Below, in pieces: positions 10,480-19,119 of a DNA stretch of 64,000 nucleotides. Every line of letters begins with the position of its first letter. Positions within the stretch are counted from its first letter, which is position 1. A program made the position numbers and the translations under genes. This DNA comes from Halochromatium glycolicum. GTDB lineage: Bacteria; Pseudomonadota; Gammaproteobacteria; Chromatiales; Chromatiaceae. The notes under the pieces are model-generated. The model did no database searches. It had not been told where the DNA came from and was given only the letters and a program-made list of their open reading frames with translations. Location: positions 1-64,000 of the forward strand of contig NZ_NRSJ01000015.1 of assembly GCF_016584085.1 (NCBI RefSeq), written 5' to 3'.

Positions 10480-12078
10480 TTACAACAGCCCTTGTTCGGC
10501 TGCCTTCACTAGCAAGTCCCGGGCGAGCGGCGCAGCAACGGCGGAGCCGTAGCCGCCGTGCTCGACCAGCACCGCGAAGGCCAGCGACGGTGACGAGGCC
10601 GGTGCGAACCCCACGAACCAGCTGTGCGAAGCACCGTGCGGATTCTCGGCCGTACCGGTCTTGCCGGCGATCTCGAGCCCGTCGGTATCGATGCCGCGGC
10701 CGGTGCCATCCCGCACCGCGCGACGCAGCATCACACGCAGACGCCGCGCCGTCTCGCTCGACATCAGCTGCGCCAGTGCCTGAGGCTCGGCATCGCGGAG
10801 CAAGCGCGGACGCATCGCCAGGCCATCGTTGGCGATGGCGGCAGCGATCAAGGCCAGATGCGCGGGCGTGGCCGTCACCCGTCCCTGACCGATCGACGCC
10901 TGCGCGAGTCCGTAACGATCGCGCTTTGGGATCGATGGGAGTCGCCCTGTTTGGAAGCTCAATGCCTTCGATGCACCACCGGCGAACGCGATCGAGCGGT
11001 TGAACAACAGGCGCTCGCCGATCGCGGCCAACGCGGAGTGCCCGCCCAGCACACCGAGCTGGGCGAAGAAGACATTGGACGACTTCGCGAGCGCCGTCGC
11101 CAGATCGAGCGGTCCATGGCCGGCCCATGAGCCGCCTGCATCCTGCGCGCTGTAGTACTCGTGATCGCGAATCGGCGGGTAATGGCGCGAGGTGGTGTAG
11201 CCATTGGCGGGGCAGTCCAGCCGGCCGCTGAAGCCGCGCTCGAGGGCCTGGGCCGCCATGACCACCTTGAAGGTCGAGCCAGGCGGATATTGGCCCTGAG
11301 TGGCCCGGTTCAGCAACGGCGTCGCCGGATCACGGGCATTGAAGAGATCCGCTTGGAGCCGATTCGGATCAAAGCTCGGCACGCTCGCCATCACCAGCAC
11401 CGCGCCGTCTGCTGGCCGCAGGAGCAGAACCGCCCCGCTGCCGCCGCCCGGGGCGGCGCTCAGTGCATCGACCGCGAACCGCTGCAGCGAAGCGTCAAAG
11501 GTGGTAACCCGATCCTGTCCGCGCGGGCGTTTGCTCTGGGTGAGCACCTGTCGGCCGAGCTCACCCCAGTCATCTAGACTATCCAGCATCGAGCCGTTCA
11601 AAGCGAGGTTCGCGGTAGCCTCGATCCCGCTGAGCCCGAACCGGGGATCGGCATAGCCGACGGCATGCGCGAACACCGGACCATACGGATAGACCCGCTC
11701 GGCGGCGCCATCCCGATTGCGGCTCTCGGCCAAGACCCGACCGTGCCGGTCGAGGATACGGCCACGTTGTATCCAGTGCGCCGGGTTGAACTGGCGCCGA
11801 TCATGCGATTGCATGAAGGCGACGAAGCGGGGCCTTGCCGTGCCGCCGAGCTGCCAGGTCGCCTGATAGGCGAGGATCGCGATGAACGCCAGCACGACGA
11901 GTCCGGCCGCAGGCAGCAGCCAAGCGCGCGGGCGTTTCAGATGGCGCAAATGGACCGCTTGGCGCAGCTGATAGGCGAGCCATAGCCAGTACAGCAGCAC
12001 GATTCCGAAAGTGAGATGGAGCCCAATGCGTACCGGCCCCCAGGGCGCCGAGCTGAACAGGGCGTTGAGCAGGTCCAT
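10480..12078 (-). CDS. Class B penicillin-binding protein (transpeptidase)
   Basis: Predicted membrane-anchored peptidoglycan transpeptidase of 532 residues. Two hydrophobic segments lie near the N-terminus (about 18-38 and 53-72). The transpeptidase motifs are STFK (about residue 268), SSN (about 334) and KTGT (about 473). Only about 100 residues separate the membrane anchor from the catalytic domain start, so the pedestal is short compared with PBP2 or PBP3. The architecture and the adjacent SEDS gene resemble the PbpA-RodA pairs of actinobacteria. Forms an operon with the following SEDS gene. Confidence 0.93.
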   Translation of the reverse strand: MDLLNALFSSAPWGPVRIGLHLTFGIVLLYWLWLAYQLRQAVHLRHLKRPRAWLLPAAGLVVLAFIAILAYQATWQLGGTARPRFVAFMQSHDRRQFNPAHWIQRGRILDRHGRVLAESRNRDGAAERVYPYGPVFAHAVGYADPRFGLSGIEATANLALNGSMLDSLDDWGELGRQVLTQSKRPRGQDRVTTFDASLQRFAVDALSAAPGGGSGAVLLLRPADGAVLVMASVPSFDPNRLQADLFNARDPATPLLNRATQGQYPPGSTFKVVMAAQALERGFSGRLDCPANGYTTSRHYPPIRDHEYYSAQDAGGSWAGHGPLDLATALAKSSNVFFAQLGVLGGHSALAAIGERLLFNRSIAFAGGASKALSFQTGRLPSIPKRDRYGLAQASIGQGRVTATPAHLALIAAAIANDGLAMRPRLLRDAEPQALAQLMSSETARRLRVMLRRAVRDGTGRGIDTDGLEIAGKTGTAENPHGASHSWFVGFAPASSPSLAFAVLVEHGGYGSAVAAPLARDLLVKAAEQGLL

Positions 12079-12202
12079 ACGCGGAAAAGGGAGTAAACGC
12101 CTAAGAGGCCGGCATCGCGGCCGGCCCGATCGAGAAAAGCTCGAACAAGAGCGACTGATGGCTACAATAAACCGAGGCTAGATCGATTCGCGGAGCCCTG
12201 TG

Positions 12203-12625
12203 ATGAGCAAGAAAGACCAGCCACGCCATGGCCGCACCGGCCAGACCATCGACGCGAACAAGCTCGATCGCGTCGTCGCCGACGCCCGCCGCGCGATGGA
12301 TGAGCGCGCCGCAGGTTATCGCGAGCAGGCCCTGAAGCTCTATCCCTGGGTCTGCGGGCGCTGTGGACGCGAGTTCGACCACACCAACCTGCGCGAGCTC
12401 ACCGTCCACCACAAGGACATGGATCATGACAACAATCCGCCCGACGGGAGTAATTGGGAGCTGCTCTGTCTCTACTGCCATGACAACGAGCACCAAAAAT
12501 ACGAGGAGCATCTGGCCGCCGTGGCTGCCGGACGCGACACCGGTGCCGGCCCGAGCCGTTCATCATCGCCGAGCACCCACAACCCCTTTGCCGATCTCGG
12601 CAAGCTCCTAGGCAAAGAGGACTGA
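12203..12625 (+). CDS. yajD: YajD-family HNH nuclease
   Basis: Small cytoplasmic HNH-endonuclease-fold protein of 140 residues. CGRCGREF and CLYCHDNEH supply four zinc cysteines around the HNH core LTVHHKDMDHDNNPPDGSNW-type stretch (histidines at about 72-77). GTG at 12200 and ATG at 12203 are both possible; GGAG 7 bases upstream favours ATG. YajD proteins are widespread single genes of unclear function, possibly in DNA repair. It converges on bchO. Confidence 0.85.
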   Translation: MSKKDQPRHGRTGQTIDANKLDRVVADARRAMDERAAGYREQALKLYPWVCGRCGREFDHTNLRELTVHHKDMDHDNNPPDGSNWELLCLYCHDNEHQKYEEHLAAVAAGRDTGAGPSRSSSPSTHNPFADLGKLLGKED

Positions 12626-12642
12626 CCCAAGGCAGCGCTGAG

Positions 12643-12681
12643 TGATCGGCGCTTGATCGGCGCTTGCCGCGAACGTTCGCG
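12643..12681. other. Tandem 11-mer and palindrome between convergent genes
   Basis: TGATCGGCGCT occurs twice in tandem (12643-12664), followed by the perfect 14-bp palindrome CGCGAACGTTCGCG (12668-12681). It lies just beyond the stops of yajD and bchO. There is no T-run, so it is not an obvious intrinsic terminator. Confidence 0.5.
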
Positions 12682-12685
12682 AGGA

Positions 12686-13591
12686 CTAGACGCAGCCGGG
12701 GGAGCGCTGGTCGATCTCCAAGATCAGCTCGCAGAGGGTCTCCGGCGCCTCCTCGTGCGCAAGGTGGCCGAAACCCTGCATCCGGAGCCGCTGCGCCCCT
12801 GGCAGAAGCGGCATCACCCGATCCGCCTCCGCCGGCGGCACGGTTCGGTCGTGATCGAAGCTGATCAGCACGAGCTCGGCCTCGAGCTTCGGCAGATCGC
12901 GCATCAATGGCTGCAGGTCCCAGTTCGCCATCATGTTCAGCGCTGCGGCCAGGTGTCCCGGATAGGAGATCAGCAGCCGATAGAGCTCGACGCCTTCTGG
13001 GCTGAGTCGAGAGCCCGTGCCGTCGACCATGCGCTTGACGCTACGGGGGTCCTTGCGCGCGCCGCGCGCGAAGAAGCGCGGCACGATCGAGCTGCGGGCG
13101 AACAACTTGGCCGCCGGAGAGAACCAATGGCCAGCGAGGCCGCGCAACGGTAACAGCGCACCGCTCAGGCTGACGAGGCGTTGCGGCTCGATCCCGCCAT
13201 CGAGACAAAGCCGCGCCAGGATCGCGGCGCCGGCAGAATGCCCGATGCAGCAGACGGGCCGGAACTCGAGGGTGTCGAGCAACCCGCCCAGCGCGCCCGC
13301 CATCCCCGGCAGCGACAGGTTCTTCGGCGAAGGCGCCGAGGTAAAGCCATGTCCGGGGAGATCCAGCGCCAGGACCCGATAATGCCGAGCGAGCAGCGGC
13401 AGCAAGCCGCCCCAGGAATGGCTTGAGGCGCCGGTCCCGTGAACCAGCACCAGCGTCGGCCCTTGGCCAGCCTCCTGGATATGCCAGGTCAGCCCGGCTG
13501 CCTCGACGAAGCGGCTCAGCTCGCGATTGGGCCAAACGGCCCCGTCGCGGCTCCAGACCGGCTTGTCGTTCATGACCGCGGACGAGGTCAT
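12686..13591 (-). CDS. bchO: BchO, alpha/beta hydrolase of the Mg-chelatase cluster
   Basis: Alpha/beta-hydrolase-fold protein found next to bchD in purple bacteria and named the magnesium-chelatase accessory protein BchO; its exact reaction is not established. The fold is clear: LVLVHGTGASSHSWGG (oxyanion region), nucleophile elbow CIGHSAGAA, acid region near FDHDRTVPP and final histidine in MQGFGHLAHEE. I take ATG 13591 (MTSSAVMNDKPVW), 23 bp after the bchD stop, giving 301 residues; the frame is open upstream but overlaps bchD. Last gene of bchI-D-O. Confidence 0.88.
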   Translation of the reverse strand: MTSSAVMNDKPVWSRDGAVWPNRELSRFVEAAGLTWHIQEAGQGPTLVLVHGTGASSHSWGGLLPLLARHYRVLALDLPGHGFTSAPSPKNLSLPGMAGALGGLLDTLEFRPVCCIGHSAGAAILARLCLDGGIEPQRLVSLSGALLPLRGLAGHWFSPAAKLFARSSIVPRFFARGARKDPRSVKRMVDGTGSRLSPEGVELYRLLISYPGHLAAALNMMANWDLQPLMRDLPKLEAELVLISFDHDRTVPPAEADRVMPLLPGAQRLRMQGFGHLAHEEAPETLCELILEIDQRSPGCV

Positions 13592-13613
13592 CGCGGCATG
13601 CGCCCGGGCTGGC

Positions 13614-15404
13614 TCACGAGACGGCCTGCACGGCCCCGGAGAGCGCCTTGGCATCGGCATGGGGCAGCGGCAGATAGACCGCACCCATGGCCTGCGCGAG
13701 CGTCTCGGCATCGGGACGCGGGCGCGGTGACATATCGACCACCAACGCCTTCAGCTCGGCCACGCGGAATGCCTGCGCCGAGGCCAGGGCGTCCTCGGCC
13801 GCCTGTGCACGACCGCCGATTCCGTCGCGATTGACGTTGGCGCGCCCATCGGTGAGCAGGATCACCACTGCGGTCCCACCGCGCCGCGTCACCCCGTCGG
13901 CGAGCGCCGCTGCCGCATCGATCCCGGCCGCCAGCGGCGTCCCGCCACCGCCGGGGAGACTGGCAAGGCTGCGCTTCGCGCGCACCAACGAGCGCGTCGG
14001 CGGCAGCAGGATCTCGGCACCAGGCCCGCGGAAGGCGATCATCGCAACACGGTCTCGACGCACATAGCAATCGGCGAGGAGCAGCTCGACAGCGCCTTTC
14101 GCCTCGGCGAGCCGATGCAGTGCGGCCGACCCCGAGGCGTCGACGACGAAGATCGTGGTGGTCTCGGAGCGCTGGCGATAGCGGGTGATCCGAAAGTCAT
14201 CGCGGCGGACCTCGACCAGCACATTCGCGTCTTTGCCCTGTTCGGCGCGCTCCTGCCGCCGCAGTCGCTGCCAGGGCGCGGCGACACGCAACGTGTCGAT
14301 CACGTTCAGCCGCGCTCCGGCGCCGGGCTCACCGCGCCGGGTGCCGGCCGGACGTCCGCGCAGCGAACCGCTCTGGATCGCGCCGGACTTGCCGCTCGAC
14401 TTCGAGCGCTGCCGCATCGCGCCCATTTGCAGCATCGCCAGCAGATTCGGTGGAATCGCGGCCTCGGCCGATTCCAGCACCTGCTCCTCCAGCGGCTTGT
14501 CCATCTCCTGCTGAGGGGTCTGCTCCTGATCCTGCTGCTCGTCCTGATTGTCTTCGGGTGGCGGCGGCTCCTGCTGCATCTCCTCTTCCGGCTGCTCGGG
14601 CATCGGCAGCCGCGTCGCCCGCGGCGCCAGAACCAGCCGTGCAGCGGCGCTGACATCCTCGGCCGCCACCTGGTCACGACCGTTCAGCGCGGCCGCGGCG
14701 CGCGCGACCCGGAAGGCTGCGATTGAGGCGCGCAGCGAGTCGACGCCGAGCGCGAGCGCGGTTCCGCAGAGCGCTTCGAGCGCGCTCTCATCGACTGTTA
14801 CGGCCGCAAGATGGCGCCGGGCCTGTGCCACCTGTTCCGGGTCGATATCCGAGGGCACCGCCTCGCGCAATCGAATCTCGCCAAGATCGAGGACGAACGC
14901 GAACCGGTCCAGCAGCGTGTGCGGGACCTGCTCTTCCTCATTGGCGCCTTCGTCGAGTGCAAGCACACCGATCCGGGCAGGGGTCCTTGCGGTGATCCCA
15001 TCGCGCTCGACCTGGACCTCGCCGTTGTCCAGCGCCGCACTCAGATAGGCCGCGGTCGAACGACTCACGCGCTCGGCCATCGCCAGTTGGACGACGCCGC
15101 CATCGGCCTCGGCGAGCAGACCGCGCTCAGCGACCGGGCGCCCGGCATGCAGCGTCGCGGCGAGGTCGAGGCCACCGAGCAGACGGCCATCGGCGACATG
15201 CAGCGGGATGCGCCGAAACGGGACCTCATCCGGCAACAGCTCGCGCAACAGCTCGACCCAGATCTCCCGCACTGGTCCGGGTAGCGCTCGCAACGCGATC
15301 CCACCGCTACCGACCGGATCGACCGCGAACAGCGCGGCAGCAAGGCAGGCATCGTCCCAGCGGGCGCTGTTATCGGGCAGCGTTACGTGATTCTCGTCAT
15401 TCAT
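13614..15404 (-). CDS. bchD: BchD, magnesium chelatase ATPase-like subunit D
   Basis: Platform subunit of magnesium chelatase, which inserts Mg2+ into protoporphyrin IX at the entry to bacteriochlorophyll synthesis. The 596-residue protein has an N-terminal degenerate AAA+ domain, an acidic Pro/Gln/Glu-rich linker (about residues 275-320) and a C-terminal von Willebrand A domain whose metal site DASGS is near residue 421, with a later TDGRANV. It lies between bchI (102 bp upstream) and bchO. The catalytic subunit bchH is not in the window. Confidence 0.96.
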   Translation of the reverse strand: MNDENHVTLPDNSARWDDACLAAALFAVDPVGSGGIALRALPGPVREIWVELLRELLPDEVPFRRIPLHVADGRLLGGLDLAATLHAGRPVAERGLLAEADGGVVQLAMAERVSRSTAAYLSAALDNGEVQVERDGITARTPARIGVLALDEGANEEEQVPHTLLDRFAFVLDLGEIRLREAVPSDIDPEQVAQARRHLAAVTVDESALEALCGTALALGVDSLRASIAAFRVARAAAALNGRDQVAAEDVSAAARLVLAPRATRLPMPEQPEEEMQQEPPPPEDNQDEQQDQEQTPQQEMDKPLEEQVLESAEAAIPPNLLAMLQMGAMRQRSKSSGKSGAIQSGSLRGRPAGTRRGEPGAGARLNVIDTLRVAAPWQRLRRQERAEQGKDANVLVEVRRDDFRITRYRQRSETTTIFVVDASGSAALHRLAEAKGAVELLLADCYVRRDRVAMIAFRGPGAEILLPPTRSLVRAKRSLASLPGGGGTPLAAGIDAAAALADGVTRRGGTAVVILLTDGRANVNRDGIGGRAQAAEDALASAQAFRVAELKALVVDMSPRPRPDAETLAQAMGAVYLPLPHADAKALSGAVQAVS

Positions 15405-15506
15405 GGCGCTGCAGCCAATGGCCGGCAGGCCCGGCGCTCCGCTTCTTCAACTGACAGGGCTCCTGACAGGACTCCAAGCCGGGCCGCAGTCCGGCACTGC
15501 CATCGG

Positions 15507-16535
15507 TCATTCGCCGAAGAGCTCCTCGATCGCGCGCTCGACGCGGGTCGTCGAGCCGGCATCATCGAGCACGTTACGCCGCAATCGATGGCGCAGCGCC
15601 GGCGGTGCGACGCGCTTGAGATGCTCATCGGTCACGCTGTCATCGCCCTCCAACGCCGCGAATGCGCGCGCGGCCCGGATCAGCGTCAGCTCACCGCGCA
15701 GGCCATCGGTACCGAGCTTCATGCAGAGCTCCGAAGCGCGCTCGAGCGCCGCATCGGGCACCTCGACATCGGGCAGACGCTCTTTGGCATTGAGGATCTG
15801 CCGCCGGACCTTGCCGTCCTTGCGCTTGTACTTCTCGACGAAGGCCGGCGGATCGCGCTCGAACTCGTCGCGCAGACGGACCACCTTCATCCGTGACTTC
15901 AGATCCTGCGGGGTGCTGATCTCGACCGAAAGGCCGAAACGATCGAGCAGCTGGGGTCGCAATTCGCCTTCCTCGGGGTTGCCGCTGCCGACCAGGACGA
16001 ACTTCGCCGGGTGGCGCACGCTCAGACCTTCGCGCTCGACCACGTTCTCGCCGCTCGCTGCGACATCGAGCAGGGCATCGACCAGGTGATCCTCGAGCAG
16101 ATTGACCTCATCGATATAGAGAAACCCGCGGTGAGCACGTGCCAACAGCCCTGGCTCGAAGGCCTTCTCGCCCCGGGTCAGCGCCTTCTCCAGGTCTAGC
16201 GCGCCGATCACGCGGTCCTCGGTGGCGCCCAGCGGGAGGTCCACGACCGGCACCTGGGCCTTGCGCGCCTTGAGCTTGCCAGTCGCCTTGCGCTCGAGAC
16301 ACTGCTCGCAAAGGCCCGAGTCCGGAGCCTCCGGATCACAGTTGTACTGGCAGCGATCGACCACCCGCATCGCGGGCAGGAGCGCGGCGAGGGCACGAAT
16401 CGCAGTCGATTTGCCGGTACCGCGGTCACCGAACGCCAGCACTCCGCCGATACTCTGATCCGTGGCCGCGATCAGTATCGCGAGCTTCATCTCGTCTTGA
16501 GCGACGATAGCGGAGAACGGGAAGGCAAGCGGCAT
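15507..16535 (-). CDS. bchI: BchI, magnesium chelatase ATPase subunit I
   Basis: AAA+ ATPase subunit of magnesium chelatase. Walker A GDRGTGKST is at residues 36-44, Walker B is FLYIDEVNLLED, and the start FPFSAIVAQDEMKLA matches the family N-terminus. ATG 16535 gives 342 residues; an in-frame ATG at 16577 would add 14 residues that do not look conserved. First gene of the leftward bchI-bchD-bchO set. I looked for TGT-N12-ACA (PpsR/CrtJ-type) sites within about 220 bp upstream and saw none. Confidence 0.97.
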   Translation of the reverse strand: MPLAFPFSAIVAQDEMKLAILIAATDQSIGGVLAFGDRGTGKSTAIRALAALLPAMRVVDRCQYNCDPEAPDSGLCEQCLERKATGKLKARKAQVPVVDLPLGATEDRVIGALDLEKALTRGEKAFEPGLLARAHRGFLYIDEVNLLEDHLVDALLDVAASGENVVEREGLSVRHPAKFVLVGSGNPEEGELRPQLLDRFGLSVEISTPQDLKSRMKVVRLRDEFERDPPAFVEKYKRKDGKVRRQILNAKERLPDVEVPDAALERASELCMKLGTDGLRGELTLIRAARAFAALEGDDSVTDEHLKRVAPPALRHRLRRNVLDDAGSTTRVERAIEELFGE

Positions 16536-16783
16536 AGTCGGAAGAACCTGGTCAGTTGCGTAAATCGCAGCGGGCACGACGGCCGCGAAACCCTAGCTGC
16601 GACGCTTGTTCTTGGTCAAGCCAAACCATCCGTTTGCTTGCGCTGGCTCAGCGGGACATCCTCCGCGCTCGCAGCCCCTCCGGCGCCTTGTTTGCTGCAA
16701 CCGATGATGATCAGCGAGATCATCGTGAAGCACTGGATGGCCGCGAGCTCGATTGACCCGCACGCCGGAATGTCCTGTGATAG

Positions 16784-16874
16784 CCCTAAGAAGTCCCGAC
16801 AGAATGACCCCTTCGGCTCGACGATTCAGCAGCTTGTGTAGGCTAGGCGGGCATTTTGATAGGGCGTCTAAGGG
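16784..16874 (+). repeat. Palindromic spacer repeat, family B (copy 2)
   Basis: Starts CCCTAAGAAGTCCCGACAGA and ends GCATTTTGATAGGGCGTCTA-AGGG, so the two ends are imperfect inverted repeats. The right half (CAGCAGCTTGTGTAGGCTAG then GCGGGCATTTTGATAGGGCG) recurs inverted at 52173-52258 and, diverged, at 21712-21769. It occupies the 494-bp divergent gap between bchI and the menE-like gene, in which no gene is visible. Confidence 0.75.
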
Positions 16875-17029
16875 TGGGCGGCGGCAACGATGCGCGGCGG
16901 CCGTGTCCACAGGATCGACCGTGCATCTCACCGAGATGGCCTGCTGAGTAGCAATGGTTCCAACGCCTGACCGAATGAATGGGGCGCTCCCGAGCCACGA
17001 CCGACGCCGCCTGGCGGGAGTCCCCGGCG

Positions 17030-18616
17030 ATGCGGCCCCCGTTTGATCCTGAGGCCACCGCGCTCCGGGTCGATGACGGCGCATGGCGCTGGTCCGAGCT
17101 CGCCGAGCGGAGTGAGCGCCGGGCCGCGCGGCTGCGCCGTCAGGGCCTTCAGGCCGGCGAGGTCGTGCTCTGTCCGACCACACCGGTGCTGGACTCGATG
17201 CTGATGCAGCAGGCCCTGGCACGCCTCGGCGCCGCCGTGCTGCCCGTCCGTGACGGGCTTCCACCCGCGCGGCGTGACCTGCTGATCAAAACGAGCGGCG
17301 CCGAATGGATTTGGGCGTCGGCGGATCGGCAGCTGGAGACTCACGGCCAGCTGCTACGCACTGGTGCCCGCGGTGGCGCCGATCCTGTCGAGCAGGATGA
17401 TGACCCGCCGTTCGTGTTGGTCGAGACCAGCGGGAGCAGTGCCCGGCCGAAGCTCGCGATGTTGAGCGCGACCAACGTGGCCGCCTCTTGCGTCAAAGTG
17501 AATGAACGCCTCGCGGTGGGGCCGGGCGATGCCTGGCTCTGCGTGCTGCCACGACAACACGTCGGCGGGCTCGCAATCGGTTATCGCTGTGCGCTGGCCG
17601 GCGCAACGATGATCGTGCACGAGCGATTCGATCCGGCAACCGTGCATTGCGCCCTCCACGAGCACGGGATCACGCACCTGTCGCTGGTCCCGGCGATGCT
17701 TCAGCGTCTGCTCGACCAGGGTCACCCGCCCCCGCCGGGACTGCGTGTCGTCCTGCTCGGCGGCCAAGCGCTCGACCCGAGCTTGGCACGGCGCGGCGTC
17801 GGGGCCGGCTGGCCGCTCTATCTCGGCTATGGGATGACCGAGACCTTCTCGCAGATCGCAGGGGCCTGGATCGATGAAGCGGGCACTGTTCCGGGTGGAC
17901 TCGAACCGCTCGATGGGGTGCAGGTCGAGGCGCCCCGCTGTGCCGAGACTCGGCCCGAGCACGAGCAAGCATCCGAAACGGCACCCGAGCAGGCACCGCA
18001 ACGCGCACCCGAGGGCCGGAGCACCCGCGATGAAGCCGATGCATCACCGGCGATGCAAACGGTCTCGCACCGGTCTGGGCACCGGTCTGGCATCCCGTCC
18101 TCTCCGTTGCAGCGCCCGAACGAGCATCGGTATCGAACCGAGCAGATGGCGCCCTTGCGGGTGCGCGGCCCCATGCTGATGCTCGGCTATGCCAACCCGA
18201 CACGCAGCGCCGGCACCGGCCTGACGGGGGGTTGGCTCGAGACCGGCGACCTTGCATGCCAGCAGCGGACCAGCGGTTTGATGATCCTCGGCCGCGCCGA
18301 TGATGTGATCATCAGCGGTGGCGTCAATATCCTTCCGGCCGAGGTCGAGCAACGCCTGGCCGCGTTCGAGGGTGTCGCCGAGGTTGCCGTCGTTGGCCTG
18401 CCGGACCCAGCTTGGGGGCAGCGGCTGGTGGCCGTCTACACCGGCTCTTGCGATCCCGCCGGGATCGAGCAGTGGGCTCGCGCGGCATTGCCGTCGCACC
18501 TTCGGCCGCGCGGATTCGTGCGATTAGCGGAGTTGCCGAGACTCGCCTCCGGCAAGCGCGACCGTCGTGCCATCGAGCGCCAGGCTGCTGCACTCAACAG
18601 TGCGAGCGGTGTCTGA
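17030..18616 (+). CDS. menE: MenE-like acyl-CoA ligase (o-succinylbenzoate-CoA ligase)
   Basis: AMP-forming acyl-CoA synthetase, probably activating o-succinylbenzoate in menaquinone synthesis. Motifs are the P-loop-like VETSGSSARPKLAML, the core YLGYGMTETFSQ, GGWLETGDLA and the C-terminal lysine in LPRLASGKRDR. ATG 17030 with GGGAG nine bases upstream gives 528 residues; an earlier ATG at 16979 is possible. About 85 residues of Ala/Glu/Arg/Ser-rich low complexity (near residues 290-380, with a 12-bp duplication at 18067-18090) interrupt the fold between motifs. The MenE assignment rests on the adjacent DHNA-CoA-thioesterase-like gene. Confidence 0.75.
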   Translation: MRPPFDPEATALRVDDGAWRWSELAERSERRAARLRRQGLQAGEVVLCPTTPVLDSMLMQQALARLGAAVLPVRDGLPPARRDLLIKTSGAEWIWASADRQLETHGQLLRTGARGGADPVEQDDDPPFVLVETSGSSARPKLAMLSATNVAASCVKVNERLAVGPGDAWLCVLPRQHVGGLAIGYRCALAGATMIVHERFDPATVHCALHEHGITHLSLVPAMLQRLLDQGHPPPPGLRVVLLGGQALDPSLARRGVGAGWPLYLGYGMTETFSQIAGAWIDEAGTVPGGLEPLDGVQVEAPRCAETRPEHEQASETAPEQAPQRAPEGRSTRDEADASPAMQTVSHRSGHRSGIPSSPLQRPNEHRYRTEQMAPLRVRGPMLMLGYANPTRSAGTGLTGGWLETGDLACQQRTSGLMILGRADDVIISGGVNILPAEVEQRLAAFEGVAEVAVVGLPDPAWGQRLVAVYTGSCDPAGIEQWARAALPSHLRPRGFVRLAELPRLASGKRDRRAIERQAAALNSASGV

Positions 18617-18648
18617 GTGACCCGCGTTCGCATGGCAGCCTTCGCCGC

Positions 18649-19119
18649 TCAACCCACCGAGCCGTCCGCGAGTCTCCCCAGGGCCTCGATCAGCTCCGCC
18701 GGCAACGGCCGACTGCGGCCAGTGCGCGGATCGATCGCGACATGCACTGTGCTCGCCGTCGCCGCGAGCTCGCCCCCGCGCCAGAACCGGTAATCGAGCA
18801 CGAAACGCTTCCGCGTCTGCGCTTGCAGCGCCAGCGATACACGAACGCTGTCGCCATGGCGCAACCGATCCAGGAAGTCGGCCTCCGCATGCACCAACGG
18901 CAAACCGAGCTCGCCATCGCGGATCAACCGGTCGATCGGCCAGCCGATCCGCCTCATCGCCTCCTCATAGGCATCATGCGCATGCCGAAAAAGGTGACCG
19001 AAGAAGAGCACGCCGGCGCTGTCGGTATCGTGCAGCGCGACCCGGAACCGGTGCGCCGAATCGCGCTCGGCCAGATCGGCCTGAGCCAGATCGGTCTCAG
19101 CCAGATCGGTCTCAGCCAT
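18649..19119 (-). CDS. Hotdog thioesterase, probable DHNA-CoA thioesterase
   Basis: Hotdog-fold thioesterase of the 4-hydroxybenzoyl-CoA thioesterase group (156 residues). The catalytic segment [20 protein letters not shown] matches the family, with the catalytic Asp replaced in register by D-S-A-G. Its convergent position 32 bp from the menE-like gene suggests 1,4-dihydroxy-2-naphthoyl-CoA hydrolysis in menaquinone synthesis. The N-terminal [17 protein letters not shown] is encoded by three 15-bp tandem repeats and may be recent. Its start overlaps the stop of the QueD-like gene by 8 bp. A YbgC-like role is the alternative. Confidence 0.7.
   Translation of the reverse strand: MAETDLAETDLAQADLAERDSAHRFRVALHDTDSAGVLFFGHLFRHAHDAYEEAMRRIGWPIDRLIRDGELGLPLVHAEADFLDRLRHGDSVRVSLALQAQTRKRFVLDYRFWRGGELAATASTVHVAIDPRTGRSRPLPAELIEALGRLADGSVG
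19070..19114. repeat. 15-bp tandem repeat, three units
   Basis: GCCAGATCGGTCTCA is repeated three times (the outermost unit has two changes) in the first codons of the thioesterase gene. Period 15 keeps the frame and encodes (A)ETDL/QADL units. Confidence 0.9.

Noticed and set aside
12668..12681. Palindrome CGCGAACGTTCGCG as a repressor operator
   Set aside because: It lies downstream of both neighbouring genes, not in a promoter position.
16536..16760. PpsR/CrtJ-type operator before bchI
   Set aside because: I looked for TGT-N12-ACA by eye in this leader and found none; regulation of bchI cannot be read here.
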